A stretch of 64,000 nucleotides of DNA. Origin: Myxococcus sp. RHSTA-1-4 (GTDB lineage: Bacteria; Myxococcota; Myxococcia; Myxococcales; Myxococcaceae). The stretch's first letter is position 1. Each line of letters starts with the position of its first letter. Shown piece after piece: positions 30,784-39,640 of the stretch. The translations under genes were made by a program, and so were the position numbers. The stretch lies in the NCBI RefSeq assembly GCF_020037125.1, contig NZ_JAIQDG010000002.1, positions 248,001-312,000 of the forward strand, given 5' to 3'. The notes under the pieces are model-generated. The model saw nothing but the letters and a program-made list of their open reading frames with translations, had not been told where the DNA came from and ran no database searches.

Positions 30784-30859
30784 CGGGTCCATGGAAACAA
30801 ACGAATGTACGAATCGAGACCCGCGGGTACATCTTCCTCGCCACGGAGGAGAGGGACCC

Positions 30860-32491
30860 ATGAAGGCATCAGACCTGTTCGTCAAAGCGCTCGAGGCCGA
30901 GGGGGTGCGTGTCGTCTACGGACTGCCGGGCGAGGAGAATCTGGACCTGCTGGAGTCCATGCGCGCCGCCGGCATGCGCCTGGTCGTCACCCGGCACGAG
31001 CAGGCCGCGGGCTTCATGGCCGCCACGCAGGGCCGGCTCACCGGGCGGGCGGGCGTGTGCCTCGCGACGCTGGGCCCCGGGGCGACCAACCTCGTCACTG
31101 CCGCCGCGTACGCCCAGCTCGGCGCCATGCCCATGGTGATGCTGACCGGCCAGAAGCCCATCAAGGTCAGCAAGCAGGGCCACTTCCAGATTGTCGACGT
31201 CGTCGGGATGATGCGGCCCCTCACCAAGGCCACGCGCACGCTCGTCTCGGCGGAGCACGTCCCCTCGGCGGTGCGCGAGGCGTTCCGCCGCGCGGAAGAG
31301 GAGCGCCCCGGCGCCACGCACCTGGAGCTGCCCGAGGACGTGGCCCGTGAGTCCACCGACGCCGTCCCCCTGCCGCCGGGCGTCCTCCGCCGGCCCGTGG
31401 CCGACGAGGCCTCCATCGCGCAGGCGGTGGAGACCATCGCCTCCGCCCGCCGCCCGCTGCTGATGATTGGCGCGGGGGCCAACCGCAAGCTCACCTCGGA
31501 GATGCTCCGCGTCTTCGTGGACCGGGTGGGCATGCCCTTCTTCAGCACTCAGATGGGCAAGGGCGTGGTGGACGAGACGCATCCGCTCTGGATGGGCACC
31601 GCCGCGCTCTCCGACGGGGACTTCGTCCACCGGGCCATCGAGGCCTCGGACTGCATCGTCAACGTGGGCCATGACGTCATCGAGAAGCCGCCATTCGTCA
31701 TGCGCGACGGCCGCCGCACGGTGGTCCACCTGAACTTCTCCTCGGCGGAGGTGGACCCCGTCTACTTCCCGCAGGTGCAGGTGACGGGCGACATCGCGAA
31801 CGCGGTGTGGCGCATCGCGGAGGGGGTGGGCCCTCGCTCCCACTGGGACTTCGCTCCCCTCGAGCGCGCCCGTGCGGGGCTCGACGTCCAGCTCGCGAGC
31901 GGCGCGGCCGATGACCGCTTCCCCATCTACCCCGCGCGGCTCGTGGCGGAGGTGCGCCGCGCGATGCCGGACGACGGCGTGGTCTGCCTGGACAACGGCA
32001 TGTACAAGCTCTGGTTCGCCCGGTACTACCGCTGCCGCCGGCCCAACACGCTGCTGCTCGACAACGCGCTCGCCACCATGGGCGCGGGGCTGCCGTCCGC
32101 CATCGCCGCGAAGCTGGTGCACCCGCGCCGCAAGGTGCTCGCGGTCTGCGGTGACGGCGGGTTCATGATGAACTCGCAGGAGCTGGAGACGGCGGTGCGC
32201 CTGAAGCTCGACCTGACGGTGGTCGTGGTGCGCGACGACGGCTACGGGATGATTCGCTGGAAGCAGGGGGAGATGGGCCTGCCTGACTTCGGCATGACGC
32301 TGGGCAACCCCGACTTCGTCCGCTACGCCGAGGCGTATGGCGCGCGGGGCCACCGCCCGGGGAGCGCCACCGAGTTCGGCGCCACGCTCGCCCGCTGCCT
32401 GGAGTCGGGCGGCGTGCACGTCATCGACCTGCCCATCGACTACTCGGACAACGCGCGGGCGCTCGGCGCGGGCGCCGAGGCGGAGCAGTGA
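30860..32491 (+). CDS. Acetolactate synthase-like ThDP-dependent enzyme
   Basis: A 543-residue thiamine-diphosphate enzyme of the acetohydroxyacid synthase large-subunit family. The N-terminal Pyr domain has the catalytic Glu47 (TRHEQAAGFMA) and the LATLGPGATNLVTAAAYAQLG signature. The C-terminal PP domain has GDGGFMMNSQELETAVRL followed by DDGYGMI (GDG-N metal/ThDP motif). The form lacking a regulatory-subunit gene, transcribed with an aldehyde dehydrogenase, suggests a catabolic acetolactate synthase or a 2-oxoacid decarboxylase-type activity rather than valine/isoleucine synthesis. GGAGGAGAGGG ribosome site at 5 bp. Coupled to the downstream gene. Confidence 0.85.
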   Translation: MKASDLFVKALEAEGVRVVYGLPGEENLDLLESMRAAGMRLVVTRHEQAAGFMAATQGRLTGRAGVCLATLGPGATNLVTAAAYAQLGAMPMVMLTGQKPIKVSKQGHFQIVDVVGMMRPLTKATRTLVSAEHVPSAVREAFRRAEEERPGATHLELPEDVARESTDAVPLPPGVLRRPVADEASIAQAVETIASARRPLLMIGAGANRKLTSEMLRVFVDRVGMPFFSTQMGKGVVDETHPLWMGTAALSDGDFVHRAIEASDCIVNVGHDVIEKPPFVMRDGRRTVVHLNFSSAEVDPVYFPQVQVTGDIANAVWRIAEGVGPRSHWDFAPLERARAGLDVQLASGAADDRFPIYPARLVAEVRRAMPDDGVVCLDNGMYKLWFARYYRCRRPNTLLLDNALATMGAGLPSAIAAKLVHPRRKVLAVCGDGGFMMNSQELETAVRLKLDLTVVVVRDDGYGMIRWKQGEMGLPDFGMTLGNPDFVRYAEAYGARGHRPGSATEFGATLARCLESGGVHVIDLPIDYSDNARALGAGAEAEQ

Positions 32492-32517
32492 ACACGACAC
32501 GGAAAGTGGGGAACGCC

Positions 32518-33951
32518 ATGCTGGCTGAACGCTACCCGTACTACCTGGCCAACCGGCCCCGGCAGCCCAACGCGGAGCTGCCGGTGACGGACAAATACTC
32601 AGGGGAGGCCGTCACGCGCGTGGCCGTCGCCGACGCCGCCGCCGTGGAGGAGGCCATCGCCGCCGCGGTGCGGGCGGCGGGGCCCATGCGGAAGCTGGCG
32701 CCGTACGCGCGGCAGGAGGTGCTGGAGCACTGCGTGCGCCGCTTCCGCGAGCGGGCCGAGGAGCTCGCGCTGGCCCTGTGCATCGAGGCCGGCAAGCCCA
32801 TCCGCGATGCCCGGGGTGAGGTCACCCGGCTGATTGAGACGTTCAAGGCGGCGGCCGAGGAGGCCGTGCGCGGCGGGGGCGAGGTCCTCAACCTGGAGGT
32901 GTCGAAGCGCACGGCGGGCTACCGGGGCTTCACCCAGCGCGTGCCGGTGGGGCCGGTCTCGTTCATCACCCCGTTCAACTTCCCGCTCAACCTGGTGGCG
33001 CACAAGGTGGCGCCCGCCATCGCCGCGGGCTGCCCCTTCGTCCTCAAGCCGTCGGACCGCACGCCCGTGAGCGCGCTGCTGATGGCGGAGGTGCTCGCCG
33101 AGACGGACCTCCCCGAGGGCGCCTTCTCCGTCCTCCCCACGCGGCTGGAGGACGTGGCGCCGTTCATCGAGGACGACCGGCTGAAGCTGCTGTCCTTCAC
33201 CGGCTCGGAGAAGGTGGGGTGGGACCTCAAGGCGCGCTCTGGCCGGAAGAAGGTGGTGCTGGAGCTGGGCGGCAACGCGGCGTGCGTGGTGGACCGGGAG
33301 CCGGGCGCGGAGCTCGACTTCGTGGCGGACCGCATCGCGCATGGGGCCTTCTTCCAGGCGGGGCAGAGCTGCATCTCGGTGCAGCGGGTGCTGGTGCACG
33401 AGGAGCTGTACGGCGCGCTGCGCGAGCGGCTCGCCGCTCGGGCCCGGGCGCTGCGGGCGGGGAACCCCCGGGATGAGAGCACCACGCTGGGGCCCATGAT
33501 TGACGAGCCCGCCGCTCGCCGGCTGGAGGGGTGGATTCAGCAGGCCGTGAAGCGTGGGGCGCGGGTGCTGGCCGGGGGAGGGCGGCGCGGCGCGCTTCTG
33601 GAGGCCACCGTGCTGGAGGGCGTGCCCGCCGACGAGCCGCTGTGCGCGGAGGAGGCGTTCGGGCCGGTGGTGCTGCTCCAGTCCTTCCGCACGTTCGACG
33701 AGGCGCTCCGCGTGGTGAACGACGCGCGCTACGGCCTGCAGGCGGGCCTCTTCACGCGGGATTGGTCGCGGGCGATGCAGGCGTGGGACGAGCTGGAGGT
33801 GGGAGGCGTCGTCGTGGGGGACGTGCCGAGCTTCCGCGTGGACACCATGCCCTACGGCGGCGTGAAGGGCTCGGGCCTGGGCCGCGAGGGCGTGAAGTAC
33901 GCCATGGAGGACATGACCGAGCTGCGCCTGCTCGTGATGCGTCAGGGCTGA
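32518..33951 (+). CDS. NAD(P)-dependent aldehyde dehydrogenase
   Basis: A 477-residue member of the aldehyde dehydrogenase superfamily. The catalytic Cys285 is in GQSCISVQRV and the general-base Glu249 in LELGGN; the NAD-binding FTGSEKVGW and the FITPFNFPLN oxyanion Asn motif are present. It is slightly shorter than the usual 490-500 residues but complete. ATG 32518 has GTGGGGAA about 6 bp upstream; a GTG overlapping the previous stop is an alternative. Directly follows the ThDP enzyme, so it may oxidise an aldehyde generated by that enzyme. Physiological substrate unknown. Confidence 0.92.
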   Translation: MLAERYPYYLANRPRQPNAELPVTDKYSGEAVTRVAVADAAAVEEAIAAAVRAAGPMRKLAPYARQEVLEHCVRRFRERAEELALALCIEAGKPIRDARGEVTRLIETFKAAAEEAVRGGGEVLNLEVSKRTAGYRGFTQRVPVGPVSFITPFNFPLNLVAHKVAPAIAAGCPFVLKPSDRTPVSALLMAEVLAETDLPEGAFSVLPTRLEDVAPFIEDDRLKLLSFTGSEKVGWDLKARSGRKKVVLELGGNAACVVDREPGAELDFVADRIAHGAFFQAGQSCISVQRVLVHEELYGALRERLAARARALRAGNPRDESTTLGPMIDEPAARRLEGWIQQAVKRGARVLAGGGRRGALLEATVLEGVPADEPLCAEEAFGPVVLLQSFRTFDEALRVVNDARYGLQAGLFTRDWSRAMQAWDELEVGGVVVGDVPSFRVDTMPYGGVKGSGLGREGVKYAMEDMTELRLLVMRQG

Positions 33952-34001
33952 ACCTCACCCACGGAATCCTGTCATCCGGCAACCATCTCGGCGCTCAGTG
34001 C

Positions 34002-34037
34002 CCGCCTCTTCAAAGCGCGAAGGGGCGGTGTTCTCTT
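34002..34037 (+). terminator. Terminator after the aldehyde dehydrogenase gene
   Basis: A 10-bp stem with one G-U pair (34002-34011 with 34019-34028), 7-nt loop, followed by TGTTCTCTT. Confidence 0.75.
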
Positions 34038-34083
34038 GCTCGGCTCCCCATGGACAAGGCCTGTCCGGCCATCAGGAGCACTC

Positions 34084-35490
34084 ATGCGTGTTGCCTTGCA
34101 GTCCTTCTCGGTGGTCTCAGTCTTCCTCGTAGGGCTGCTGACGGGCGGCCCCGCCGCCGCCGGTGATTCACTGCGCGAGCGAATCGATAACTTCGTTCGC
34201 GCGGAGCAGAAGCGGCAGAATGTGCCCGGTCTCGCCGTGGCCGTCGTGAGTCACGGCAAGGTCGTGCTGGCGAAGGGGTACGGCTTCGCCAACCTGGAGC
34301 ATCGGGTTCCCGTGACGACGGACACCCTCTTCCAGTCCGCCTCCCTGGGTAAGCAGTTCACCGCGATGGTGGTGATGCTCCAGGTGGAGGCGGGCCGGAT
34401 TTCGCTGTCCGACAGCATCACGAAGTACTTCCCCGACGCGCCCGCGTCGTGGGCCCCCATCACGATTCGCCACCTGCTGACGCACACCTCCGGCATCCGG
34501 GACCTGCAAGGGCTCATCGACGAGCGCAAGGACTACACGGACGAGGAGTTCGCGCGGCTCATCTACGCGCTGCCCCTGGATTTCCCCGCCGGCCTGCGGT
34601 GGAGCTACAGCAACTCCGGCTATGTCCTCCTGGGCCTCCTGGTGAACCGCGTCGCGGGGACCTCCTACGTCGACGTCCTCGGCGAGCACGTCTTCAAGCC
34701 GGCCCACATGAAGACGGCGCGCGGCATCAGCGAGGCGGACATCATTCCGAACCGCGCGGCTGGCTACCGGCTGGTCCGCGGCGAGGTGAAGAACCAGCGG
34801 TGGGTGTCGCCCTCGCTCAACACCACGGCGGACGGCTCGCTCTACTTCTCCCTGAAGGACCTGCTGGCCTGGGATGCCGCCGTGGATGCGCGCGCCCTCC
34901 TGACGCAGGGGAGCTGGCGGGAAATCCTGACGCCCGTGAAGCTCGACAGCGGCGCTCCCCATCCCTATGGCTTCGGGTGGTTCCTCGAGGAGCGCAACGG
35001 CAAGCCCCTGCACCAGCACACCGGCTCGTGGCAGGGCTTCAAGACCGCCTACTTCCGCTTCCTCGGGGACTCGCTCTCCGTCATCGTGCTGGCCAACCTC
35101 AGTCAGACGGACCCCGAGGCCTTCGCGAACGGCATTGCCGCTGTTGTCGACCCGGCGCTCGCCGTGCCCCCGCTGGCGCCCATTCAAGACCTGGAGCCGG
35201 AGGCCACCGCCCGGTTCACGACGCTGCTCGAGCAGGCCCGGGCCGGGACGATGGACCCGGCCGACTTCGCGTACGTCCCCTGGTGGTTCTTTCCGCATGG
35301 CGCGCTGAACTACCAGCGCTTGCTGCAAGGCCTGGGGCCGGCGGGGCCGCTGGTCCTGGCGAAGCGGGAAGTGGTGGGCGATGACCGCGTCTACACGTAC
35401 CTGGTGGAGTTCGAGTCCGGGACCTGGCGCTACGTCGTGTCGCTCATCCCGGATGGTCGCGTGTCCTCCTTCATCCTGGAAGAGAACTAG
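34084..35490 (+). CDS. Exported serine hydrolase, beta-lactamase (class C/EstB) family
   Basis: A 468-residue protein with signal peptide (residues 1-26, cleavage near PAAAG). The serine-hydrolase motifs are SxxK at Ser87-Lys90 (SASLGK), YSN at 175-177 and an HTG motif (QHTGSWQG) in place of KTG. This set is typical of class C-like esterases and D-aminopeptidases rather than of true drug-hydrolysing enzymes. The LLTHTSGIRD stretch is diagnostic. The last 90 residues are an extra beta-rich domain. AGGAG lies 6 bp before the ATG. Single gene with a terminator on each side. Substrate unknown: an ester, a D-amino-acid peptide or a lactam. Confidence 0.9.
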   Translation: MRVALQSFSVVSVFLVGLLTGGPAAAGDSLRERIDNFVRAEQKRQNVPGLAVAVVSHGKVVLAKGYGFANLEHRVPVTTDTLFQSASLGKQFTAMVVMLQVEAGRISLSDSITKYFPDAPASWAPITIRHLLTHTSGIRDLQGLIDERKDYTDEEFARLIYALPLDFPAGLRWSYSNSGYVLLGLLVNRVAGTSYVDVLGEHVFKPAHMKTARGISEADIIPNRAAGYRLVRGEVKNQRWVSPSLNTTADGSLYFSLKDLLAWDAAVDARALLTQGSWREILTPVKLDSGAPHPYGFGWFLEERNGKPLHQHTGSWQGFKTAYFRFLGDSLSVIVLANLSQTDPEAFANGIAAVVDPALAVPPLAPIQDLEPEATARFTTLLEQARAGTMDPADFAYVPWWFFPHGALNYQRLLQGLGPAGPLVLAKREVVGDDRVYTYLVEFESGTWRYVVSLIPDGRVSSFILEEN

Positions 35491-35507
35491 CCGCACCGCT
35501 TGAAGCC

Positions 35508-35546
35508 CGCGGCGCGGTCTCCAGTCTCGAAGACCGCGCCGCGTTT
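35508..35546 (+). terminator. Terminator after the serine hydrolase gene
   Basis: Perfect 13-bp GC-rich stem (35508-35520 with 35531-35543), 10-nt loop, followed by TTT. The remaining 200 bp to the convergent kinase holds nothing else I can support. Confidence 0.85.
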
Positions 35547-35747
35547 CCCTGGGAGAAGCAGGTCTCAAAGGCTCTTGAAAATGCGCAGCCCGGTTGGATT
35601 GCCCCCCCCGGAGTCAGGGCACGGGGTGTATCCACCCGCGGACAGAAGGGCCCGCCGCCGCGTTGCGCCGGTGCGCGGAGCCCCCGAGAGCCAGGCCCAC
35701 CATGCTCACCCGCGTCCACCTGGGGAACAACGCGTTCCGGCGCCGCG

Positions 35748-38261
35748 TCACGGCTGCGCCGGGGGGACCCGGGGCAGCTCGATGACGAACCTCGCGCCCT
35801 GCCCGGGCTCGCTCTCCACCCGAATCCACCCGCCGTGCGCCTCGACAATCTGCCGGGTGATGAAGAGCCCCAGCCCGAGCCCGCCGTAGTTGCGGGAGGC
35901 GGCGCGCTCGAAGCGCTCGAATATCTTCCCCTGGGACTCGCGCGCGATGCCCACCCCCTGGTCCTCGACGCTCAGCCGGGCCCTGTCCCCCTGAAGCGCG
36001 ACCTCCATCCGGATGGGCTTGCCGGCGCCGTACTTCATCGCGTTCGTCAGCAGGTTGAGCATCACCTGCTCCAGCCGGAGCCGGTCCCACTGTCCGACCA
36101 CCGGCCTCTCGGCGACGAGCTGGAGCTCGCATCTGGCCCTGCCGAACTGCTCCTGGAGGTGGCCCACGACGTCGCGAGCCACCTGCGCCAGGTCGACATC
36201 CTCCCGGCGGAGCTGGAGCCGGCTGTCATCGATGCGGGAGACGTCGAGCAGGTGCTCCACGAGGTGCGCCAGCCGCTTCAGTTGTTCGTCGAAGACGTCC
36301 AGCATGGCGGAGACCTTCCTCGCCAGCGGCGAGTCCTCGGGCTGGCGCGCGAGGGCCAGCTCCAGCTGCTGGGCGCGCAGCCTCATGGACGTCAGGGGCG
36401 TCTTCAGCTCGTGCGAGGCGATGGACAGGAACTCATCCCGGGTGCGGATGGATTCCTGGGCCTTGCGGTAGAGCCAGGCGTTGTCGATGGCGAAGGCCGC
36501 GCGGCGTCCCAGCTCCTCGATGAGGGGCAGGTCCGCCGGGCAGTCCGCCTGGGCCGGCTGTTCGAAAATCAGCGACAGCGCGCCGAGGATGCGGCCTCGC
36601 GCCCGGAGCGGCACGCTGACGGAGCGCTTCCCGTGGAGCGCCCTCAGGGCCTCCCACCGGGGCTCCTCCAGGGCGTCGTCGTCGAGCAGGCCCCAGGACT
36701 CCGGAGCGACTTCAGAGCGGCCGGTGGACATCACCCACGACGGGCCCCGGGCGGAGTCTGGCGCGGGCGGGTGGCGCTCGAGGAACTCGCGGAGCTGGAG
36801 GGCCCGGCCTCGCGAGCGGTCCGCGACCGCGACGGGCTGGAGGGCCGCCCCGTTGCTGGGCATGAAGACGACACACGTGCTCGCGAGCGTGGGGACGGCC
36901 AGCTCGGCCACGCGCTGGAGCGTGGCCGAGACGTCCAGCGTCGTCCCCAGCTCCCGGCTGACCTCGGCGAGGAAGCGCTGTGACAGCTCCATCCGCTTGC
37001 GCTCGGTGATGTCGGTGGAGATGCCGCAGATGGCATAGAGGGTGCCGGTGGAGTCGATGAGCGGGAACTTCTGCATCAGGTGGGTGTGGATGCCGTCCGC
37101 GTGGGGAACCCGCTCCTCGCGGACCACGGGCGCGCCGGTCTGGAAGATGGACAGGTTGGCCTGATGGAAGCTGTCGGCGACCTCCCGTGGGAAGAAGTCG
37201 TACGCGGTCCTTCCGGCGACCTCCTGCCGGGAGTGGTGGAAGAAGCGCTCCCACTGCCGGTTCGTGAAGATGTAGCGCTCCTGGGGGTCGAGGAGGAAGA
37301 AGGCGGCGGTCGCGTTGTCCAGGATGGCGCGCAGGCGCTTGTCGCTCTCCCGCAGCGCCTCCTCCGAGCGCTTCCGCTCCGTGACGTCGATGAGGACGGC
37401 GAGGGAGCGGAAGATTTCCCCGTTGGCGTCCCGCTCCGTGATGGCCGACAGGAGCACGTCGATGGGCTCGCCGTCCTTCTTCACGAACTGGTAGGGGACG
37501 TCCTTGCAGGACCCCGTCTTGAAGAACTCGGGAAGGACGACCTCCCGCGCGTACCGCTGGGACTCGGGCGTGAGGAACTCCACGGAGGGGCGTCCGATGA
37601 CCTCCTCGCGCTTGTAGCCGAGCGTGCTCAGCCAGCAGTCGCTCACGCTGACGAGCCGTCCCTCGCGGTCGATGGAGTGCATCATCACGGGGGTGCTGTT
37701 GTAGAGCGAGCGGTACTTCTCGCGGCTCTTGCGCAGCTCCTCCGTCGCCGCCCTGAAGGGGGTGATGTCGTTGAGGACGGCGACCGCGCCGCGAAGCGCG
37801 CCCGTCGCATCCCGGATGGGCTGGGCGCTCGTCAGTATCCAGGTGCCGGCGGGCCGGGCGGAGTTCCGCAGGAACAGCTCCGTCCAGCTCGCGGACTCGC
37901 CGTGAAGGGCCCTGGCCAGCGGCAGTTGGTCGAAGGGACAGAGGGTCACCCGGTCGGGAAGGTAGAGGCCGTAGACCTCCGGCCACTTCTCGGGTGGCGC
38001 GTCCACCGGCCCGAACCCCAGGAGCTGCTCCGCCATGGGGTTGAAGAGCTTGAAGTGCCCGCACTCGTCCACCGCCGTCACGCCCTCGCTGATGCTGGCG
38101 AAGACCGACTCGAGAATCCGCTCCTGACTTCGCGTGTCCCCTCCGGCGCAGTCCTCCTTCCCCGCCTCGGTGAACTCTGGGTCCGGGCGCGAGGCCGGGT
38201 GCCCTGGGCTGTCGTGCAGGCGGGCCATGGAGCGGTTGGTGTGGGAAGGTGCCTCCATCAT
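35748..38261 (-). CDS. Soluble sensor histidine kinase, PAS-PAS-PAS-GAF-HisKA-HATPase
   Basis: An 837-residue cytoplasmic kinase; no transmembrane helix. Three PAS domains lie at about 45-170, 185-310 and 315-430, each closing with a PAC-type motif (AVLNDITPF, AVLIDVTERK, ISTDITERK). A GAF domain follows at about 440-600. HisKA has the phospho-acceptor His617 in SIASHELKTPL, and HATPase has N-box NLLTNAMKYG, VEDQGVGI and GGLGLGLFITRQIVEAHGG. No receiver domain and no adjacent response regulator, so it is an orphan kinase. The start is taken as the ATG at 38261, one of a run TTG-ATG-ATG, with no clear ribosome site. Confidence 0.92.
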   Translation of the reverse strand: MMEAPSHTNRSMARLHDSPGHPASRPDPEFTEAGKEDCAGGDTRSQERILESVFASISEGVTAVDECGHFKLFNPMAEQLLGFGPVDAPPEKWPEVYGLYLPDRVTLCPFDQLPLARALHGESASWTELFLRNSARPAGTWILTSAQPIRDATGALRGAVAVLNDITPFRAATEELRKSREKYRSLYNSTPVMMHSIDREGRLVSVSDCWLSTLGYKREEVIGRPSVEFLTPESQRYAREVVLPEFFKTGSCKDVPYQFVKKDGEPIDVLLSAITERDANGEIFRSLAVLIDVTERKRSEEALRESDKRLRAILDNATAAFFLLDPQERYIFTNRQWERFFHHSRQEVAGRTAYDFFPREVADSFHQANLSIFQTGAPVVREERVPHADGIHTHLMQKFPLIDSTGTLYAICGISTDITERKRMELSQRFLAEVSRELGTTLDVSATLQRVAELAVPTLASTCVVFMPSNGAALQPVAVADRSRGRALQLREFLERHPPAPDSARGPSWVMSTGRSEVAPESWGLLDDDALEEPRWEALRALHGKRSVSVPLRARGRILGALSLIFEQPAQADCPADLPLIEELGRRAAFAIDNAWLYRKAQESIRTRDEFLSIASHELKTPLTSMRLRAQQLELALARQPEDSPLARKVSAMLDVFDEQLKRLAHLVEHLLDVSRIDDSRLQLRREDVDLAQVARDVVGHLQEQFGRARCELQLVAERPVVGQWDRLRLEQVMLNLLTNAMKYGAGKPIRMEVALQGDRARLSVEDQGVGIARESQGKIFERFERAASRNYGGLGLGLFITRQIVEAHGGWIRVESEPGQGARFVIELPRVPPAQP

Positions 38262-38359
38262 CAACGATGCTGACGCCGCAACCCGGCGCCAACCCGGCCC
38301 TTCGTGCGGCCTGAACGCGGCCAGCCATCCACGCGCTGCCTTCCCCGTTCCGTCTTCGC

Positions 38360-39595
38360 ATGAGATACACGGAGGCCATGACCTCCCGATCTTTCTTCCT
38401 TGCCATGTCCATGGGACTTCCCGTCCTGCTGAGCTGTGGGGCTCCTGCTTCCGGAGAGCCCGTGGGTGCCTCCGTCATGGTGTCCCAGTCGCAGGCGCTG
38501 GCCGACGGAACTCCCGCCTCCACGGGGGTGCTGGCCTTCCTCAATGACCGCTCCACCACGCTGGCGGTGCTGGACACGGAGGTGCCGCTGGAGGTGCGCG
38601 CCGCGCAGGGCCTGATTGCCTGGCGTGCGGGCCCCGACGGCGTGGAGAACACGGCGGACGACCGCCGCTTCGTCTCCATTGCCCAGGTGGACGCGGTGCC
38701 CTACGTGGGCCCGGCCGCGCTCGCGGACCTGGAGTGGTACGCCCGGGGCACCGGCCGCGTGGCGGAGCTGCCGCTGGACGCGCTGGTGGGCAACTTCGAC
38801 GGGCACGCCTTCACCCTGGCCGAGGCGCGGCGCACGCTTCGCGCGGCCAACACGGAGACCGCCGCCACGCTGCAGAACGGCTACGGCATTGCCCCGCTCG
38901 CGGTGCAGGACATCCTGGCCGCGCGTCCCATCGCGCACATGGTGGAGCTGTCCCGGCTGGCCCACGTGGACTCCACCGTGCTCCAGCGCTTCAAGCTCAA
39001 CACCGCGCTGGCGCCCGAGGGGGACCCCTGCACCGGCGCGGGCACGTGCCAGCCGGGGCTGGTCTGCGAGGGCGTGCCGCATGACGGCTCCAGCCCCTAC
39101 GGCCGGTGCATCAACCCCGCGCCCATTCCCGGCGACGGCGCCACGTGCTCCGTCTTCGCGCCGTGCCAGCCCGGGCTCGTCTGCCGGGGCATCCCCTCCG
39201 GAGCGCCGGAGGGCTGGTGCCGGCCCGCGTGGATGGCCGGGGAGTTCATCCAGTACGCGGACGTGTCACTGCCGTCGTCCGCCACGCCGGTGGAGTCCAC
39301 CGTCGCCGTGGTGGGGCTGGCCACGGTGCCGGATGACATCACCGTGGAGCTGGACCTGGTGCACGCCTCGCCCCACCGGCTGGTGCTGACGCTGGTGGAC
39401 CCGGGCGGGGACTCGGCGCTGCTGTGGGACGGGCCGAACGAGGGCACGCCTCCCTCGCGCATCTCCGTGACGCGGGGCATCTCTCGCGACAGCACCGTCA
39501 ACGGCCGCTGGCTGCTGCGCGTCACCAACCCGTCCGGTGTGGGCAGCGGCACGCTGCGCTCGTGGAAGCTGAAGCTCAACAGCCGCTACGACTGA
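38360..39595 (+). CDS. Lipoprotein with helix-hairpin-helix-like repeats and P-domain
   Basis: About 411 residues. Lipoprotein signal with lipobox LLSC near residue 26. Residues about 55-215 contain two related segments resembling ComEA-like hairpin-helix modules (VPYVGPAALADLEWYA and a second around GIAPLAVQDIL). Two short Cys pairs follow (TCQPGLVCEG, PCQPGLVCRG). Residues about 300-410 are a proprotein-convertase P-domain (DITVELDLVHASPHRLVLTLVDP, GRWLLRVTNPSGVGSGTLRSWKL). P-domains normally stabilise subtilisin-like proteases, but no protease domain is present. ATG 38378, just after GGAGG, is an alternative start. Probably anchored to the outer membrane. Confidence 0.8.
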   Translation: MRYTEAMTSRSFFLAMSMGLPVLLSCGAPASGEPVGASVMVSQSQALADGTPASTGVLAFLNDRSTTLAVLDTEVPLEVRAAQGLIAWRAGPDGVENTADDRRFVSIAQVDAVPYVGPAALADLEWYARGTGRVAELPLDALVGNFDGHAFTLAEARRTLRAANTETAATLQNGYGIAPLAVQDILAARPIAHMVELSRLAHVDSTVLQRFKLNTALAPEGDPCTGAGTCQPGLVCEGVPHDGSSPYGRCINPAPIPGDGATCSVFAPCQPGLVCRGIPSGAPEGWCRPAWMAGEFIQYADVSLPSSATPVESTVAVVGLATVPDDITVELDLVHASPHRLVLTLVDPGGDSALLWDGPNEGTPPSRISVTRGISRDSTVNGRWLLRVTNPSGVGSGTLRSWKLKLNSRYD

Positions 39596-39606
39596 CGCCG
39601 TTTCCG

Positions 39607-39634
39607 GGGCCGGCTCGGGTGGGCGAGCCGGCCC
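39607..39634. terminator. Bidirectional terminator hairpin
   Basis: Perfect 11-bp stem GGGCCGGCTCG / CGAGCCGGCCC with 6-nt loop between convergent genes ending at 39595 and 39641. No T-run on either side. Confidence 0.6.
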
Positions 39635-39640
39635 GCCGGC

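Noticed and set aside
34084..35490. Antibiotic-resistance beta-lactamase
   Set aside because: The HTG motif in place of KTG and the extra C-terminal domain fit esterase or peptidase relatives better than drug-hydrolysing class C enzymes.
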